DNA of 38,951 nt from Gammaproteobacteria bacterium (GCA_030040575.1 JASHTK010000264.1:1-38951), one strand, 5' to 3'. Shown: positions 1 through 9,783, counted from the stretch's first letter. The notes: a model not told the origin generated them from the letters alone. Translations and numbers: made by a program.

Positions 1-173
1 TCGCGACGGCCCCGCGGGGTCACGGGGGCTTCGGCTACGACCCGATCTTCCTGCCGCGAGGCGGCGAGCGCACCGCGGCCGAGCTCGAGCCTCGGGAGAA
101 GAGCGCGGTGAGCCACCGCGCGCTCGCCCTCTCCTCGCTCCTGTCCCTGCTTCGACCCCGCGCTGGGGCGTGA
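1..173 (+). CDS. rdgB: dITP/XTP pyrophosphatase (RdgB/HAM1 family), C-terminal part, truncated by window start
   Basis: Frame from nt 3 reads [62 protein letters not shown] and K(S/N)xxSHRxxAL motifs are typical of RdgB; upstream of hemW as in many gammaproteobacteria. Confidence 0.85.
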   Translation, partial: ATAPRGHGGFGYDPIFLPRGGERTAAELEPREKSAVSHRALALSSLLSLLRPRAGA

Positions 174-1453
174 GGCTTGACTCCGCCGCGCTGCGGCGGC
201 ATGGATGGCTCGAGATGTCCGCCGTCCCGCCCTCACCGCCGCTGCGCCGCGAAGCGCCGCCGCCCCTCGCGCGGCCTCCGCTCGCGCTCTACGTGCACTT
301 TCCGTGGTGCGTGCGCAAGTGTCCGTACTGCGATTTCAACTCGTACACGCTGCGGGGCGCGCTGCCGGTGGAGCGGTACGTCGAGGCACTGATGGAGGAC
401 ATGGCGGCGCAGGCGCCGGAGGGGGCCGGACGAGCGCTCATCAGCGTGTTCCTGGGCGGCGGCACGCCGAGCTTGTTCCCGCCCGCGGCCATCGAGCGAG
501 TGCTCGCGGCGGCACGGGCGCTGTGGGGCTTTGCCGAGGACATCGAGATCACGCTCGAGGCCAACCCCGGCACCATTGAGCGCGGGCGCTTCGGGGAGTA
601 TCGGGCAGCCGGGGTGAGCCGAGTCTCGCTCGGCGCGCAGAGCTTCGATCGCGGCGCGCTGCACGCGCTCGGCCGGATTCACTCGCCCGAGGAGACCTGT
701 CGGGCCGCGGAGGAGCTGCATGCGGCCGGCCTCGCCAACTTCAATCTGGATCTGATGTACGGCCTGCCGGGGCAGGACCCGCGCGGCGCAATCGAGGACG
801 TCGAGCGCGCGCTCGCCCTCGGTCCGGCGCATCTGTCTCACTACCAGCTCACGATCGAGGCGGGCACCGTGTTTGCCGCGGCGCCGCCGGCTCTGCCGGC
901 GGAGGATGCGGCCGCGGACATGCTCGCGGCCTGCCAGGAGCGCCTCGCCGCCGCGGGCTTCGCGCAGTACGAGACCTCCGCGTATGCGCGGGAGGGCCGG
1001 CTCGCGCGCCACAATCTCAATTACTGGAGGTTCGGCGATTACTTGGGCGTCGGGGCCGGCGCGCACGGGAAGCTCACCGATCCTGCTCGGCGCTGCATCG
1101 CCCGCACGGCCCAGACGCGTGAGCCGCGCCGCTACCTCGCGGCCCCCGCGGGGTCCGCGACGCGCAGGACGGTCGAGCCAGGCGATCTGCCCTTCGAGTT
1201 CATGCTGAACGCGCTGCGCCTGACGGAGGGGTTCGACTCCGCCTTGTTTGAGGCGCGGACGGGCCTGAGTGCGAGCGTGGTCGAGCCCACGCTCACGAGC
1301 CTTCAAGAGCTCGGGCTCATGACGCGCGCCGGCACGGCAGCCCGCGCGGACACGCACTGGAGGACGACCCCACTCGGCGCACGCTTCCTCAACGACCTGC
1401 TCGTGAGGTTTCTGCCGGATTCGGCGGCCTTGGCGCGGGGCCGTACCGCTTGA
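170..1453 (+). CDS. hemW: HemW-like radical SAM protein (coproporphyrinogen III oxidase-like); start may be ATG at 215
   Basis: [19 protein letters not shown] radical SAM CxxxCxxC motif, [14 protein letters not shown] and SLGAQSF motifs. Confidence 0.92.
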   Translation: MRLDSAALRRHGWLEMSAVPPSPPLRREAPPPLARPPLALYVHFPWCVRKCPYCDFNSYTLRGALPVERYVEALMEDMAAQAPEGAGRALISVFLGGGTPSLFPPAAIERVLAAARALWGFAEDIEITLEANPGTIERGRFGEYRAAGVSRVSLGAQSFDRGALHALGRIHSPEETCRAAEELHAAGLANFNLDLMYGLPGQDPRGAIEDVERALALGPAHLSHYQLTIEAGTVFAAAPPALPAEDAAADMLAACQERLAAAGFAQYETSAYAREGRLARHNLNYWRFGDYLGVGAGAHGKLTDPARRCIARTAQTREPRRYLAAPAGSATRRTVEPGDLPFEFMLNALRLTEGFDSALFEARTGLSASVVEPTLTSLQELGLMTRAGTAARADTHWRTTPLGARFLNDLLVRFLPDSAALARGRTA

Positions 1454-1470
1454 GCAGAGCGCCGGTGCAT

Positions 1471-1489
1471 CCGCCGGAGGGTCCGGCGG
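1471..1489 (+). terminator. Perfect GC-rich hairpin after hemW (no T-tract)
   Basis: CCGCCGGA-GGG-TCCGGCGG, 8-bp perfect stem 18 nt after the hemW stop. Confidence 0.45.
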
Positions 1490-1571
1490 TCCGCGCGGTG
1501 AGCCCATGCCACCAGCGGCGAGGCACTGTCAACTAGCTGCCGAGGATGGCCAGGGTGCGGTGACGCGCCCG

Positions 1572-1785
1572 TTATACACAGGCCCGCACTGGCCTATCGG
1601 TAAATGAGCAAATTACGCGCGATACCCGCCAACTCGCTGCATGAGACGCCCGCAAGTAATTGATGAACAAGTGTGAAAATGTCTGGTTATTTTTTAGCCA
1701 GGGTCACAAAAATGCAATCTCGCGCGGATTTCGCCCATTCCGGCTCGGCGGTGTCCACAGATTTATCCACAGCTTCTGTGGATAG
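1572..1785. promoter_or_regulatory. Cluster of DnaA-box motifs in AT-rich intergenic DNA (origin-like or DnaA-binding locus candidate)
   Basis: TTATACACA 1572-1580 and TTATCCACA 1763-1771 match TTWTNCACA exactly; TGTGAAAAT (rc ATTTTCACA) 1672-1680 and TGTGGATAG (rc CTATCCACA) 1777-1785 match 8/9; IHF-like CAAGTAATTGATG 1653-1665 (one mismatch to YAANNNNTTGATW). Confidence 0.5.
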
Positions 1786-1864
1786 TTGGGGCCCTTGGGC
1801 AGAGGCCGCCAAGGACGTCCGGAGCGCCGAGAACAGGCAGCGTGAAAGGCGGGCGTTGCGGCGC

Positions 1865-1893
1865 TTGAGCACCCGGCGATTCGCCTGTAAACT
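1865..1893 (+). promoter_or_regulatory. Predicted sigma70 promoter of rpmE
   Basis: TTGAGC (1865-1870), 17-bp spacer, TAAACT (1888-1893), about 50 nt before the rpmE start codon. Confidence 0.5.
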
Positions 1894-1939
1894 CCCGCGC
1901 CCTTTTCCGCGAGGGCGCGCCAGCTTTGCGAGCCGAGCC

Positions 1940-2155
1940 ATGAAAGCGTCGATTCATCCCGAGTACCAAGAGATCAACGTCGTCTGCAGTTGTGGGAACA
2001 CCTTCACGACGCGCTCGACGCTCGGCCACGATCTGCACGTCGAGGTGTGCTCGAACTGCCATCCCTTCTACACCGGCAAGCAGAAGATCGTGGACACCGC
2101 GGGCCGCGTGGACAAGTTCCGCAAGAAGTACGGCGCCGCGGCGAGCCGCCGCTGA
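1940..2155 (+). CDS. rpmE: 50S ribosomal protein L31 (Zn-type)
   Basis: [65 protein letters not shown]; CxC and CxxC zinc-ligand cysteines. The listed ORF start at 1673 is too far upstream. Confidence 0.97.
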   Translation: MKASIHPEYQEINVVCSCGNTFTTRSTLGHDLHVEVCSNCHPFYTGKQKIVDTAGRVDKFRKKYGAAASRR

Positions 2156-2323
2156 CCGTCGCTGACTCCCGCTGACCGTCGCCGGCGGCACAGGCGCGCT
2201 GCCGCGACCACCGCTCGCCCGCGGCGCACAGCCGCCTTGATTCCGTTCGCGGACCGTGTAACGCTCGGTATCGTCCGCGCAACATCGGGTGTGCGCGGGC
2301 CCGCCCGCAGAAGCGCCATCAAA

Positions 2324-3622
<1,299 letters not shown>

Positions 3623-3655
3623 GGGCGCTCCGCCGCTCGCCCGAGCCGGCCGGTC

Positions 3656-4264
3656 TCAGCGCTCGAGCAGCGCCTCGAGCTCGGAGAGGTCGGCGCGGCG
3701 CATGGGCCGTCCGTCGACCGGGCTCACCGGCGCCTGGCGGATTCCGTCGGCGGGGAACACGGTGGCCTCGATCGGCTGATCGTTGATCTCGAAGCGCACG
3801 CCCGGATACTCGAGCACACGGTCCGCGTTCATCTTGACGCGCCGCGCGGTGATCTCGTGGGGGATGCCCTGGTCCATGAGGTGGATCGCGACCGACTCGG
3901 GACTGTCCGCGAACAGGTGCAGCTGCACGTCCGAATGCGCGGTCGCCGTGCCGGCGAGCACCGGCCCGACGAGTCGCGGCTCGAAGTCGCTGAGCTTCCT
4001 CATGGCCTGCAGGGCGGCACGGCGCTGCGCATGCAGGGAGCGGGCGTGCGAGGCGCCGCCGAAGAGCCGCTGGTACTCGGCGAGCGCGGCCTCGATCTCC
4101 GTGTTCTTCGGCAGCACGGCGCTGTCCGTGACGCCGAAGCGGTCCGCCGCCTTGCGCTTCGCCGCGAGGAAGTCGCCGATGCCGTGCTCGGACATCACGC
4201 GTGCCGCTTCCTGGGCGAGCGCCCGTCTCAGATGGTCGCTGCGAGTGGGACGATGCTTGGGCAT
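3656..4264 (-). CDS. Conserved hypothetical protein, possibly nucleotidyltransferase-like
   Basis: 202-aa ORF in gene-dense context; AATG-free ATG start; LVGPVLAGTATAHSDVQLHLFADSPESVAIHLMDQGIPHE resembles a degenerate nucleotidyltransferase fold by eye only. Confidence 0.7.
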   Translation of the reverse strand: MPKHRPTRSDHLRRALAQEAARVMSEHGIGDFLAAKRKAADRFGVTDSAVLPKNTEIEAALAEYQRLFGGASHARSLHAQRRAALQAMRKLSDFEPRLVGPVLAGTATAHSDVQLHLFADSPESVAIHLMDQGIPHEITARRVKMNADRVLEYPGVRFEINDQPIEATVFPADGIRQAPVSPVDGRPMRRADLSELEALLER

Positions 4265-4284
4265 GATCGTGGGCTCGGCCGCAA

Positions 4285-6906
4285 CTAGAAGAGCGAATCG
4301 CCGGCCGCGGTCTGATCCGGCGCGGGCTGGGTCTCGGCCCCGGCGCCGCCCCCCGCGGGCAGGTGATTCACCATGAACGTCTCGAGGATCCCGTCGCGAC
4401 TCTCCGCGCTCACGAGCCGGCCGGTCGTCGGCGAGACGCGCAGCGTGACGAGCCCGTCGGGCATCGGACGGGTCGTCTCCGGCACGCCTCGCAGCGCCTC
4501 GCGCATGAAATAGATCCAGATCGGCAGCGCGGTGCGGCTGCCCTCCTCGGTCTCCCCGAGCGAGCGCTCCTCATCGTAGCCGACCCAGACGGTCGCGACG
4601 AGATTCGGCGTGAATCCGTTGAACCACGCATCGCGCGACTGATTGGTCGTGCCGGTCTTGCCCGCGATATCGTCGCGATGCAGGACGAGCGCCCGCTGCC
4701 CGGTGCCGTGCCGGATCACATCGGCGAGCATGTCGGTCATCAGGTAATCGTTCTGCGGACTGATCACGCGCGGCGCCAGACGGTCCGGCGGCAGGTCCCC
4801 GCGGCCGCCGCGGATCGCGTCCGCGGCGGCGAGCAGATCGGCCACGGACATCGGCTGCGGGCTCGACGGCATCGGGGCGCGCACCGACAGCGGGGAGGCC
4901 GCCGTCGCAGGACCACTCGCTGGCATACCGGCCGGCGCCGCTGAGCTCGCCAGCGGCGAGCCCGCGAGCGCGGGCGTGCCCCCTTGCGCACTCACCGCCC
5001 CGGGGCTGCCCGGCGGCTTGCCGAGGCTCGCGAGGTCCGCCGGCTGCTCGCACGGCGCACAGGCGATCCGCGGCTGCGCCTGCCAGACGACATCCCCTGT
5101 CGGACCCTCGATTCGATCGATGAAGTACGGGTCGACGCGGAAGCCGCCGTTTGCGAAGACCGCGTAGGCCGCGGCCATCTGCAGCGGCGAGGCCTGCAGC
5201 GTCCCGAGCGCGAGCGTGAGATTCTGGGGCAGCTCCTCGCGGGTGAATCCGAACCGCGTCGCGTAGTCCGTCGCGTACGGGACGCCCATCTGTCTCAGCA
5301 GGCGGATCGACGCCAAGTTGCGGGACCACTCGAGCGCCTCGCGCAGGCGAATCGGACCGCGAAAGTCGCGCTCCGAGTCCTCGGGGCGCCAGAGCGTCTC
5401 CATTCCCGGATCGTCGAGCACGACCGGCGTGTCGAGCAGCACCGAGGCGGGAGTGAAACCGGCGTCGAGCGCCGCCGAGTACAGGAACGGCTTGAAGCCG
5501 GACCCCGGCTGGCGCTCGGCCTGCACGGCGCGGTTGTACTTGTACGTGAAGTAGTCGAATCCTCCGACGAGCGCCGCGACGGCGCCGTCGCGCGGATCGA
5601 GGGCGACGAGCGCGGCCTGGGCTTCGGGCACCTGCGCGAGCTGCGCGGTGCGCTCGCCGTCGCTCACGACGTAGACCACGTCACCGCGCGCGAGCACATC
5701 GCCGGCGCTCTGCGGCGTCGGCCCCGGCGGGCCGTCGCCGCGAGCCTTGCGTGCCCACGACAGTCCCTCCCAGCTCACCGTCTGCGCGCCGGCCGCCTTG
5801 ACGAAGACCTCCGCCGAGGTGACGGCGATCGATACCACGACGGCAGGGGTCAGCAGGCCGACCGAGGGGTACGGGTCGAGGAGCGCCTCGAGCTGCTCGG
5901 GCTGCGCTCCCGCGGAGAGATCGACGTGGCCTGCCGGCCCTCGGTATCCGTAGCGGCGGTCGTACTCGATGAGGCCGAGGCGCACGGCGCGGTTCGCGGC
6001 CGTCTGCAGCCGGCCATCGATCGTCGTGTAGACCTTGTATCCGTCCGTCTCGGCGCGCGGCCCGATGCGGCGGAGCATCTCCTGGCGCACCATCTCGGCG
6101 ATGTATTGCCCTTCCACGTCGTACGCCGGACCGTGCTCGGTCGCATCGATCGGCTCCGCGTTCGCGGCCGCCGCCACCTCGGGACTCACGAACCCGAGCT
6201 CGCGCATGCGTCGCAGCACGTAGGTCCTGCGGACCCGCGCGTACTGCGGATTGACGATCGGGTTGTAGCGCGAGGGCACCTGGGCGATGCCCGCGAGCGT
6301 CGCGGCCTGCGCGACGGTGAGCTCGGAGAGCGGCTCGCCGAAGAACGTCTGCGCGGCGGCCGCGACCCCGTAGGCCCGCTCGCCGAAGAAGATGACGTTC
6401 AGGTAGAGGCCGAAGATCTGCTCCTTGGTGAACTCGTGCTCCATGCGGTAGGTGAGGAAGGCTTCCTCGAGCTTGCGCCGCCAGGTCTTGTCGAACGTCA
6501 GGAACATGTTGCGGGCCGCCTGCATGGTGATGGTGCTCGCGCCCTGCGCTCGCTGGCCGGTGGCGACGTCGACGGCGATGGCTCGCAGCAAGCCCCAGTA
6601 ATCGATGCCGTGGTGCTGGAAGAAGCGGTCATCCTCGGCGGCGAGGAAAGCCTGCTTGACGATGAGCGGGATCTGAGCGTAGCTCACCGGGATGCGGCGC
6701 TCGGCCCCGATCTGCGCGATCAGATCGCCGCTGCGGGTATAGACGCGCAGGGGAACCTGCAACTCGACGTTTCGCATCGACTCGACCGAGGGGAGCGACG
6801 GCTCGAGGTACACGTAGGCTGCGGACAGCCCGAAGACCCCGAAAAGTGTGATGAGGATCACACAGCCGGCGACAAATCCCAGAATTCGAACGAATTTCGG
6901 TCTCAC
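4285..6906 (-). CDS. mrcA: Penicillin-binding protein 1A (transglycosylase/transpeptidase)
   Basis: N-terminal TM, AAEDDRFFQHHGID, GASTITMQAARNMFL transglycosylase motifs; RQPGSGFKPFLYSAALD, SRN and KTGTTNQSRDAWFNGF transpeptidase motifs. Confidence 0.95.
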   Translation of the reverse strand: MRPKFVRILGFVAGCVILITLFGVFGLSAAYVYLEPSLPSVESMRNVELQVPLRVYTRSGDLIAQIGAERRIPVSYAQIPLIVKQAFLAAEDDRFFQHHGIDYWGLLRAIAVDVATGQRAQGASTITMQAARNMFLTFDKTWRRKLEEAFLTYRMEHEFTKEQIFGLYLNVIFFGERAYGVAAAAQTFFGEPLSELTVAQAATLAGIAQVPSRYNPIVNPQYARVRRTYVLRRMRELGFVSPEVAAAANAEPIDATEHGPAYDVEGQYIAEMVRQEMLRRIGPRAETDGYKVYTTIDGRLQTAANRAVRLGLIEYDRRYGYRGPAGHVDLSAGAQPEQLEALLDPYPSVGLLTPAVVVSIAVTSAEVFVKAAGAQTVSWEGLSWARKARGDGPPGPTPQSAGDVLARGDVVYVVSDGERTAQLAQVPEAQAALVALDPRDGAVAALVGGFDYFTYKYNRAVQAERQPGSGFKPFLYSAALDAGFTPASVLLDTPVVLDDPGMETLWRPEDSERDFRGPIRLREALEWSRNLASIRLLRQMGVPYATDYATRFGFTREELPQNLTLALGTLQASPLQMAAAYAVFANGGFRVDPYFIDRIEGPTGDVVWQAQPRIACAPCEQPADLASLGKPPGSPGAVSAQGGTPALAGSPLASSAAPAGMPASGPATAASPLSVRAPMPSSPQPMSVADLLAAADAIRGGRGDLPPDRLAPRVISPQNDYLMTDMLADVIRHGTGQRALVLHRDDIAGKTGTTNQSRDAWFNGFTPNLVATVWVGYDEERSLGETEEGSRTALPIWIYFMREALRGVPETTRPMPDGLVTLRVSPTTGRLVSAESRDGILETFMVNHLPAGGGAGAETQPAPDQTAAGDSLF

Positions 6907-7077
6907 GGGGCTCGTCGTGGGCTTGCGCCCGACCTTCCTCGGCGCTGCAACGCGCGACCCGGGCCCGCTAGCTTAAGAGAGCAAGGAGGCCTGTCGAGTC
7001 CGACGGCCAGTTTTACAGAACCGGCATCACAAAAACACTCCACCGGCTTGCGCCGCTTGGCACTGCTATGCATAGTA

Positions 7078-7169
7078 GCCGGCGTTCGAAAGGGCAAACT
7101 CACCGAAAGGTGGGGACGCAAAGCCTCCGGTCTACGGGCGTGAGCGCCTATGACAGCGGGGTTGCCGGC
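7078..7169 (+). ncRNA. c-di-GMP-I (GEMM-I) riboswitch aptamer
   Basis: gccggcgttcgaAAGGGCAAACtcaccGAAAggtgggGACGCAAAGCCTCCGGtctacgggcgtgagcgcctatgacAGCGGGGTTgCCGGC. It has the conserved GGGCAAAC, GACGCAAAGCCTCCGG and AGCGGGGTT blocks, a P2 stem with GAAA tetraloop (7099-7114), a P3 hairpin (about 7130-7154) and a closing P1 GCCGGC/GCCGGC. Matches the family consensus as recalled from the V. cholerae Vc2 aptamer. Confidence 0.93.
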
Positions 7170-7352
7170 GCAAACCTTAAACCATCCGCCTGCCATGGGC
7201 CATGGCGGGCAGGACGCGGTGCCGTCACCCCTCGCTCCCGCTCGCGTTCCGCATGCTCCGGGTGCTCGGCTCCCCAGCGACGCTTGGACCGGTCACGGCG
7301 ACATTCGTTGAATCGGTACGCGAGGAGCGGCCTCACCGCGGCGGGCGCGTTT

Positions 7353-7368
7353 CGTGAGACCTCTCACG
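7353..7368 (+). terminator. Perfect hairpin between GEMM aptamer and pilM (candidate expression-platform terminator)
   Basis: CGTGAGA-CC-TCTCACG followed by GTCTATTTAACTT. Confidence 0.35.
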
Positions 7369-7451
7369 GTCTATTTAACTTAGGCTGAGATATAGTGACT
7401 CCGGGGTCTCTCACACGGCGGACGCTAGCGCGCGCAAGTAACTGATAAGGA

Positions 7452-8522
7452 ATGAGAATGTTCCTATTTCAGCGCAGGTACCGCCCGCTGCTCGGACTCG
7501 ACATCACCACCTCGTCCGTGAAGCTCATCGAGCTTGCGATGGCGGGGGGCCAGTACCGCGTCGAGGCGTACGCCGCGGAGCCGACGCCTCAGAACGCCAT
7601 CAACGAGAAGGCGATCGTCGATGCCGAGGCCGTCGGCGAGGCCGTGCGCCGCGCGATCAAGCGCTCCGGCGCTCGCAGCCGCGAGGTCGCCATCGCGATC
7701 AGCGGTGACGCCGCCATCACCAAGGTGATTCAAATGCCCCGCAGCCTGCGCTCGGGGGACCTCGAGGCACAGGTGGAGATGCAGGCCGATCAGTACATCC
7801 CCTTCCCCATGGACGAGGTGAGCTACGACTTCGAGGTGCTCGGGCCGTCGGAGAAGGACCCGGACACGAGCGACGTGCTCCTCGTCGCGACGCGCACGGA
7901 GAACGTGGATCAGCGCCAGGCGGCGGTGAACGCGGCCGGGCTTTCCGCGAAGATCGTGGACGTCGAGGCCTTCGCCCTCGAGAACGCCTGCAAGCTCATG
8001 ACGCATCAGATGCCGGACGGCGGCATCGACCGGACGATCGCCGTGATCGACTTCGGCGCGAGCAGCACGACCTTCAGCGTGCTCCGGAACCTCAAGATCG
8101 TCTACACGCGCGATTTCGCCTTCGGCGGCCAGCAGCTGACCGAGGAGATCATGCGCACCTACGGACTGTCGATGGAGGAGGCGGGCCGCGCGAAGAAAGA
8201 GGGCGGGCTGCCCGCGAACTACCAGACCGAGGTGCTCGACCCCTTCATCGACGACATGACGCAGCAGGTGAGCCGCTCCCTGCAGTTCTACCTCGCCTCC
8301 GGGTCCGGGCGCGAGCAACCGGAGAAGATTCTCATCTGCGGGGGCTGCGCGAACATCGCCGGCGTCGCCGACGTGATCTCGAGCCGCGTCGGCATCGCGG
8401 GCGAGAAGGGCGATCCGCTCGGCCAGATGAAGCTGTCCTCGCGCGCCAAGGCCCAGGCGGTGCAGCGCGACGCCACGGCGCTTCTCACGGCGTGCGGCCT
8501 CGCGCTGCGGAGCTTCGACTGA
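7452..8522 (+). CDS. pilM: Type IV pilus assembly protein PilM
   Basis: LLGLDITTSSVKLIELA, actin-like ATPase fold, DFGASSTTFSVL, followed by pilNOPQ. Confidence 0.96.
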   Translation: MRMFLFQRRYRPLLGLDITTSSVKLIELAMAGGQYRVEAYAAEPTPQNAINEKAIVDAEAVGEAVRRAIKRSGARSREVAIAISGDAAITKVIQMPRSLRSGDLEAQVEMQADQYIPFPMDEVSYDFEVLGPSEKDPDTSDVLLVATRTENVDQRQAAVNAAGLSAKIVDVEAFALENACKLMTHQMPDGGIDRTIAVIDFGASSTTFSVLRNLKIVYTRDFAFGGQQLTEEIMRTYGLSMEEAGRAKKEGGLPANYQTEVLDPFIDDMTQQVSRSLQFYLASGSGREQPEKILICGGCANIAGVADVISSRVGIAGEKGDPLGQMKLSSRAKAQAVQRDATALLTACGLALRSFD

Positions 8523-8523
8523 C

Positions 8524-9114
8524 ATGCCGCGGATCAACCTACTGCCCTGGCGCGAAGCCGAGCGGCGCGAGCGCAAGCTGCATTTCGGGATCGCCCTCGG
8601 CGGGGCGACCGTCGCCGCGATCGCGTTCACCTTCATCGTGTACCTCATGGTGAGCTCGATGATCAGCGCCCAGCAGCGCCGCAACGACCTGCTGCGCGGC
8701 GCGATCCGCGTGCTCGACAAGCAGATCGAGGAGATCAACAGCCTCGAGAGCGAGAAGCAGCAGTTCATCGCGCGCATGGAGATCATCGAGAAGCTGCAGC
8801 GCTCGCGGCCCGAGATCGTGCACCTCTTCGACACCATCGCCCGCACGGTGCCCGATGGGGTCTACCTCACGGGCGTCACCGAGAAGGGCACCCATTTGAA
8901 GTTCGAGGGGGTCGCCCAATCGAGCACGCGCGTGTCGGCCTTCATGCGCAACATCGACTCCTCCGAGTGGCTCACCGATCCGGCCCTCGAGGTCATCGAC
9001 GGCGCGAACTTCGTGCTCGACGCCGAGCAGGTGAGCTCCGGCGCGAGCGACGACACGCCGTCCGTCGCCGGCAACGACGCTCCGAGCGTCGTCCGCAGGG
9101 GAGAGGCGCCGTGA
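8524..9114 (+). CDS. pilN: Type IV pilus assembly protein PilN
   Basis: MPRINLLPWREAERRERKLHF...; single TM; operon context. Confidence 0.95.
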   Translation: MPRINLLPWREAERRERKLHFGIALGGATVAAIAFTFIVYLMVSSMISAQQRRNDLLRGAIRVLDKQIEEINSLESEKQQFIARMEIIEKLQRSRPEIVHLFDTIARTVPDGVYLTGVTEKGTHLKFEGVAQSSTRVSAFMRNIDSSEWLTDPALEVIDGANFVLDAEQVSSGASDDTPSVAGNDAPSVVRRGEAP

Positions 9115-9770
9115 ATCTGCTCGAGGAGCTGCGCTCGCTCGATCCGCGCGACCCGGGACGCTGGCCGTTCGCCGTCCGCGCGGGCGCGGTCGGCGCGTGG
9201 CTCGCCGTCCTCACGGCGTTCCTCACGTACATGTTCGTGTGGCAGACCGAGCGCGTGCGGCTGCAGCGCTACCAGGACGAGGAGCAGCAGCTGCGCAGCG
9301 AGTACCGGACCAAGCACGAGAAGGCGGTGAACCTGCTCGTCTACAAGCAGCAGCTCAACGACATCGAGACCTCCTTCGGCGCGCTGCTGCGCCAGCTGCC
9401 GGGCAAGACCGAGGTGCCGAACCTGCTGGTGGACATCTCGCAGACGGGCCTCGCGGCCGGCTTGCAGCAGAAGCTGTTCCAGCCCGGCGCGGAGGTGAAG
9501 CAGGACTTCTACGCCGAGCTGCCCATCAAGATCAGCCTCACCGGCAGCTACCACCAGTTCGGCGAGTTCGTGAGCGGCATCGCCGCGCTGCCGCGCATCG
9601 TCACGCTGCACGACATCTCGATCAAGCCGGACTCCAAGGGCACGTACGACGAGCTCACGCTCGACCTCACGGCGAAGACGTACCGGTATCTCGACGAGGA
9701 GGAGCTCGCGGCCGCGGAGGCGCAGAAGGCGGCGAGCGAGCACAAGAGCCGCCGCCGGGGCGCGCATTGA
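9111..9770 (+). CDS. pilO: Type IV pilus assembly protein PilO (GTG start overlapping the pilN stop, GTGA)
   Basis: MNLLEELRSLDPRDPGRWPFAVR...; YHQFGEFVSGIAALPRIVTLHDISI typical of PilO; the listed ORF start 8967 is too far upstream. Confidence 0.94.
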   Translation: MNLLEELRSLDPRDPGRWPFAVRAGAVGAWLAVLTAFLTYMFVWQTERVRLQRYQDEEQQLRSEYRTKHEKAVNLLVYKQQLNDIETSFGALLRQLPGKTEVPNLLVDISQTGLAAGLQQKLFQPGAEVKQDFYAELPIKISLTGSYHQFGEFVSGIAALPRIVTLHDISIKPDSKGTYDELTLDLTAKTYRYLDEEELAAAEAQKAASEHKSRRRGAH

Positions 9771-9783
9771 TGGAGGACGCCGC

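Noticed and set aside
233-1507. Long ORF opposite hemW (424 aa)
   Set aside because: Arg/Ala/Pro-rich shadow ORF from GC-rich antisense; the + strand frame has clear HemW motifs.
7056-7073. Sigma54-like TGGCAC...TGCAT motif just upstream of the GEMM aptamer
   Set aside because: Only 9 bp separates the GG and GC dinucleotides instead of 10; sigma54 promoters are strict about spacing, so I do not call it.
4984-7143. 719-aa plus-strand ORF opposite mrcA
   Set aside because: Antisense shadow of PBP1A; Arg-rich, no recognisable motif, also runs across the riboswitch.
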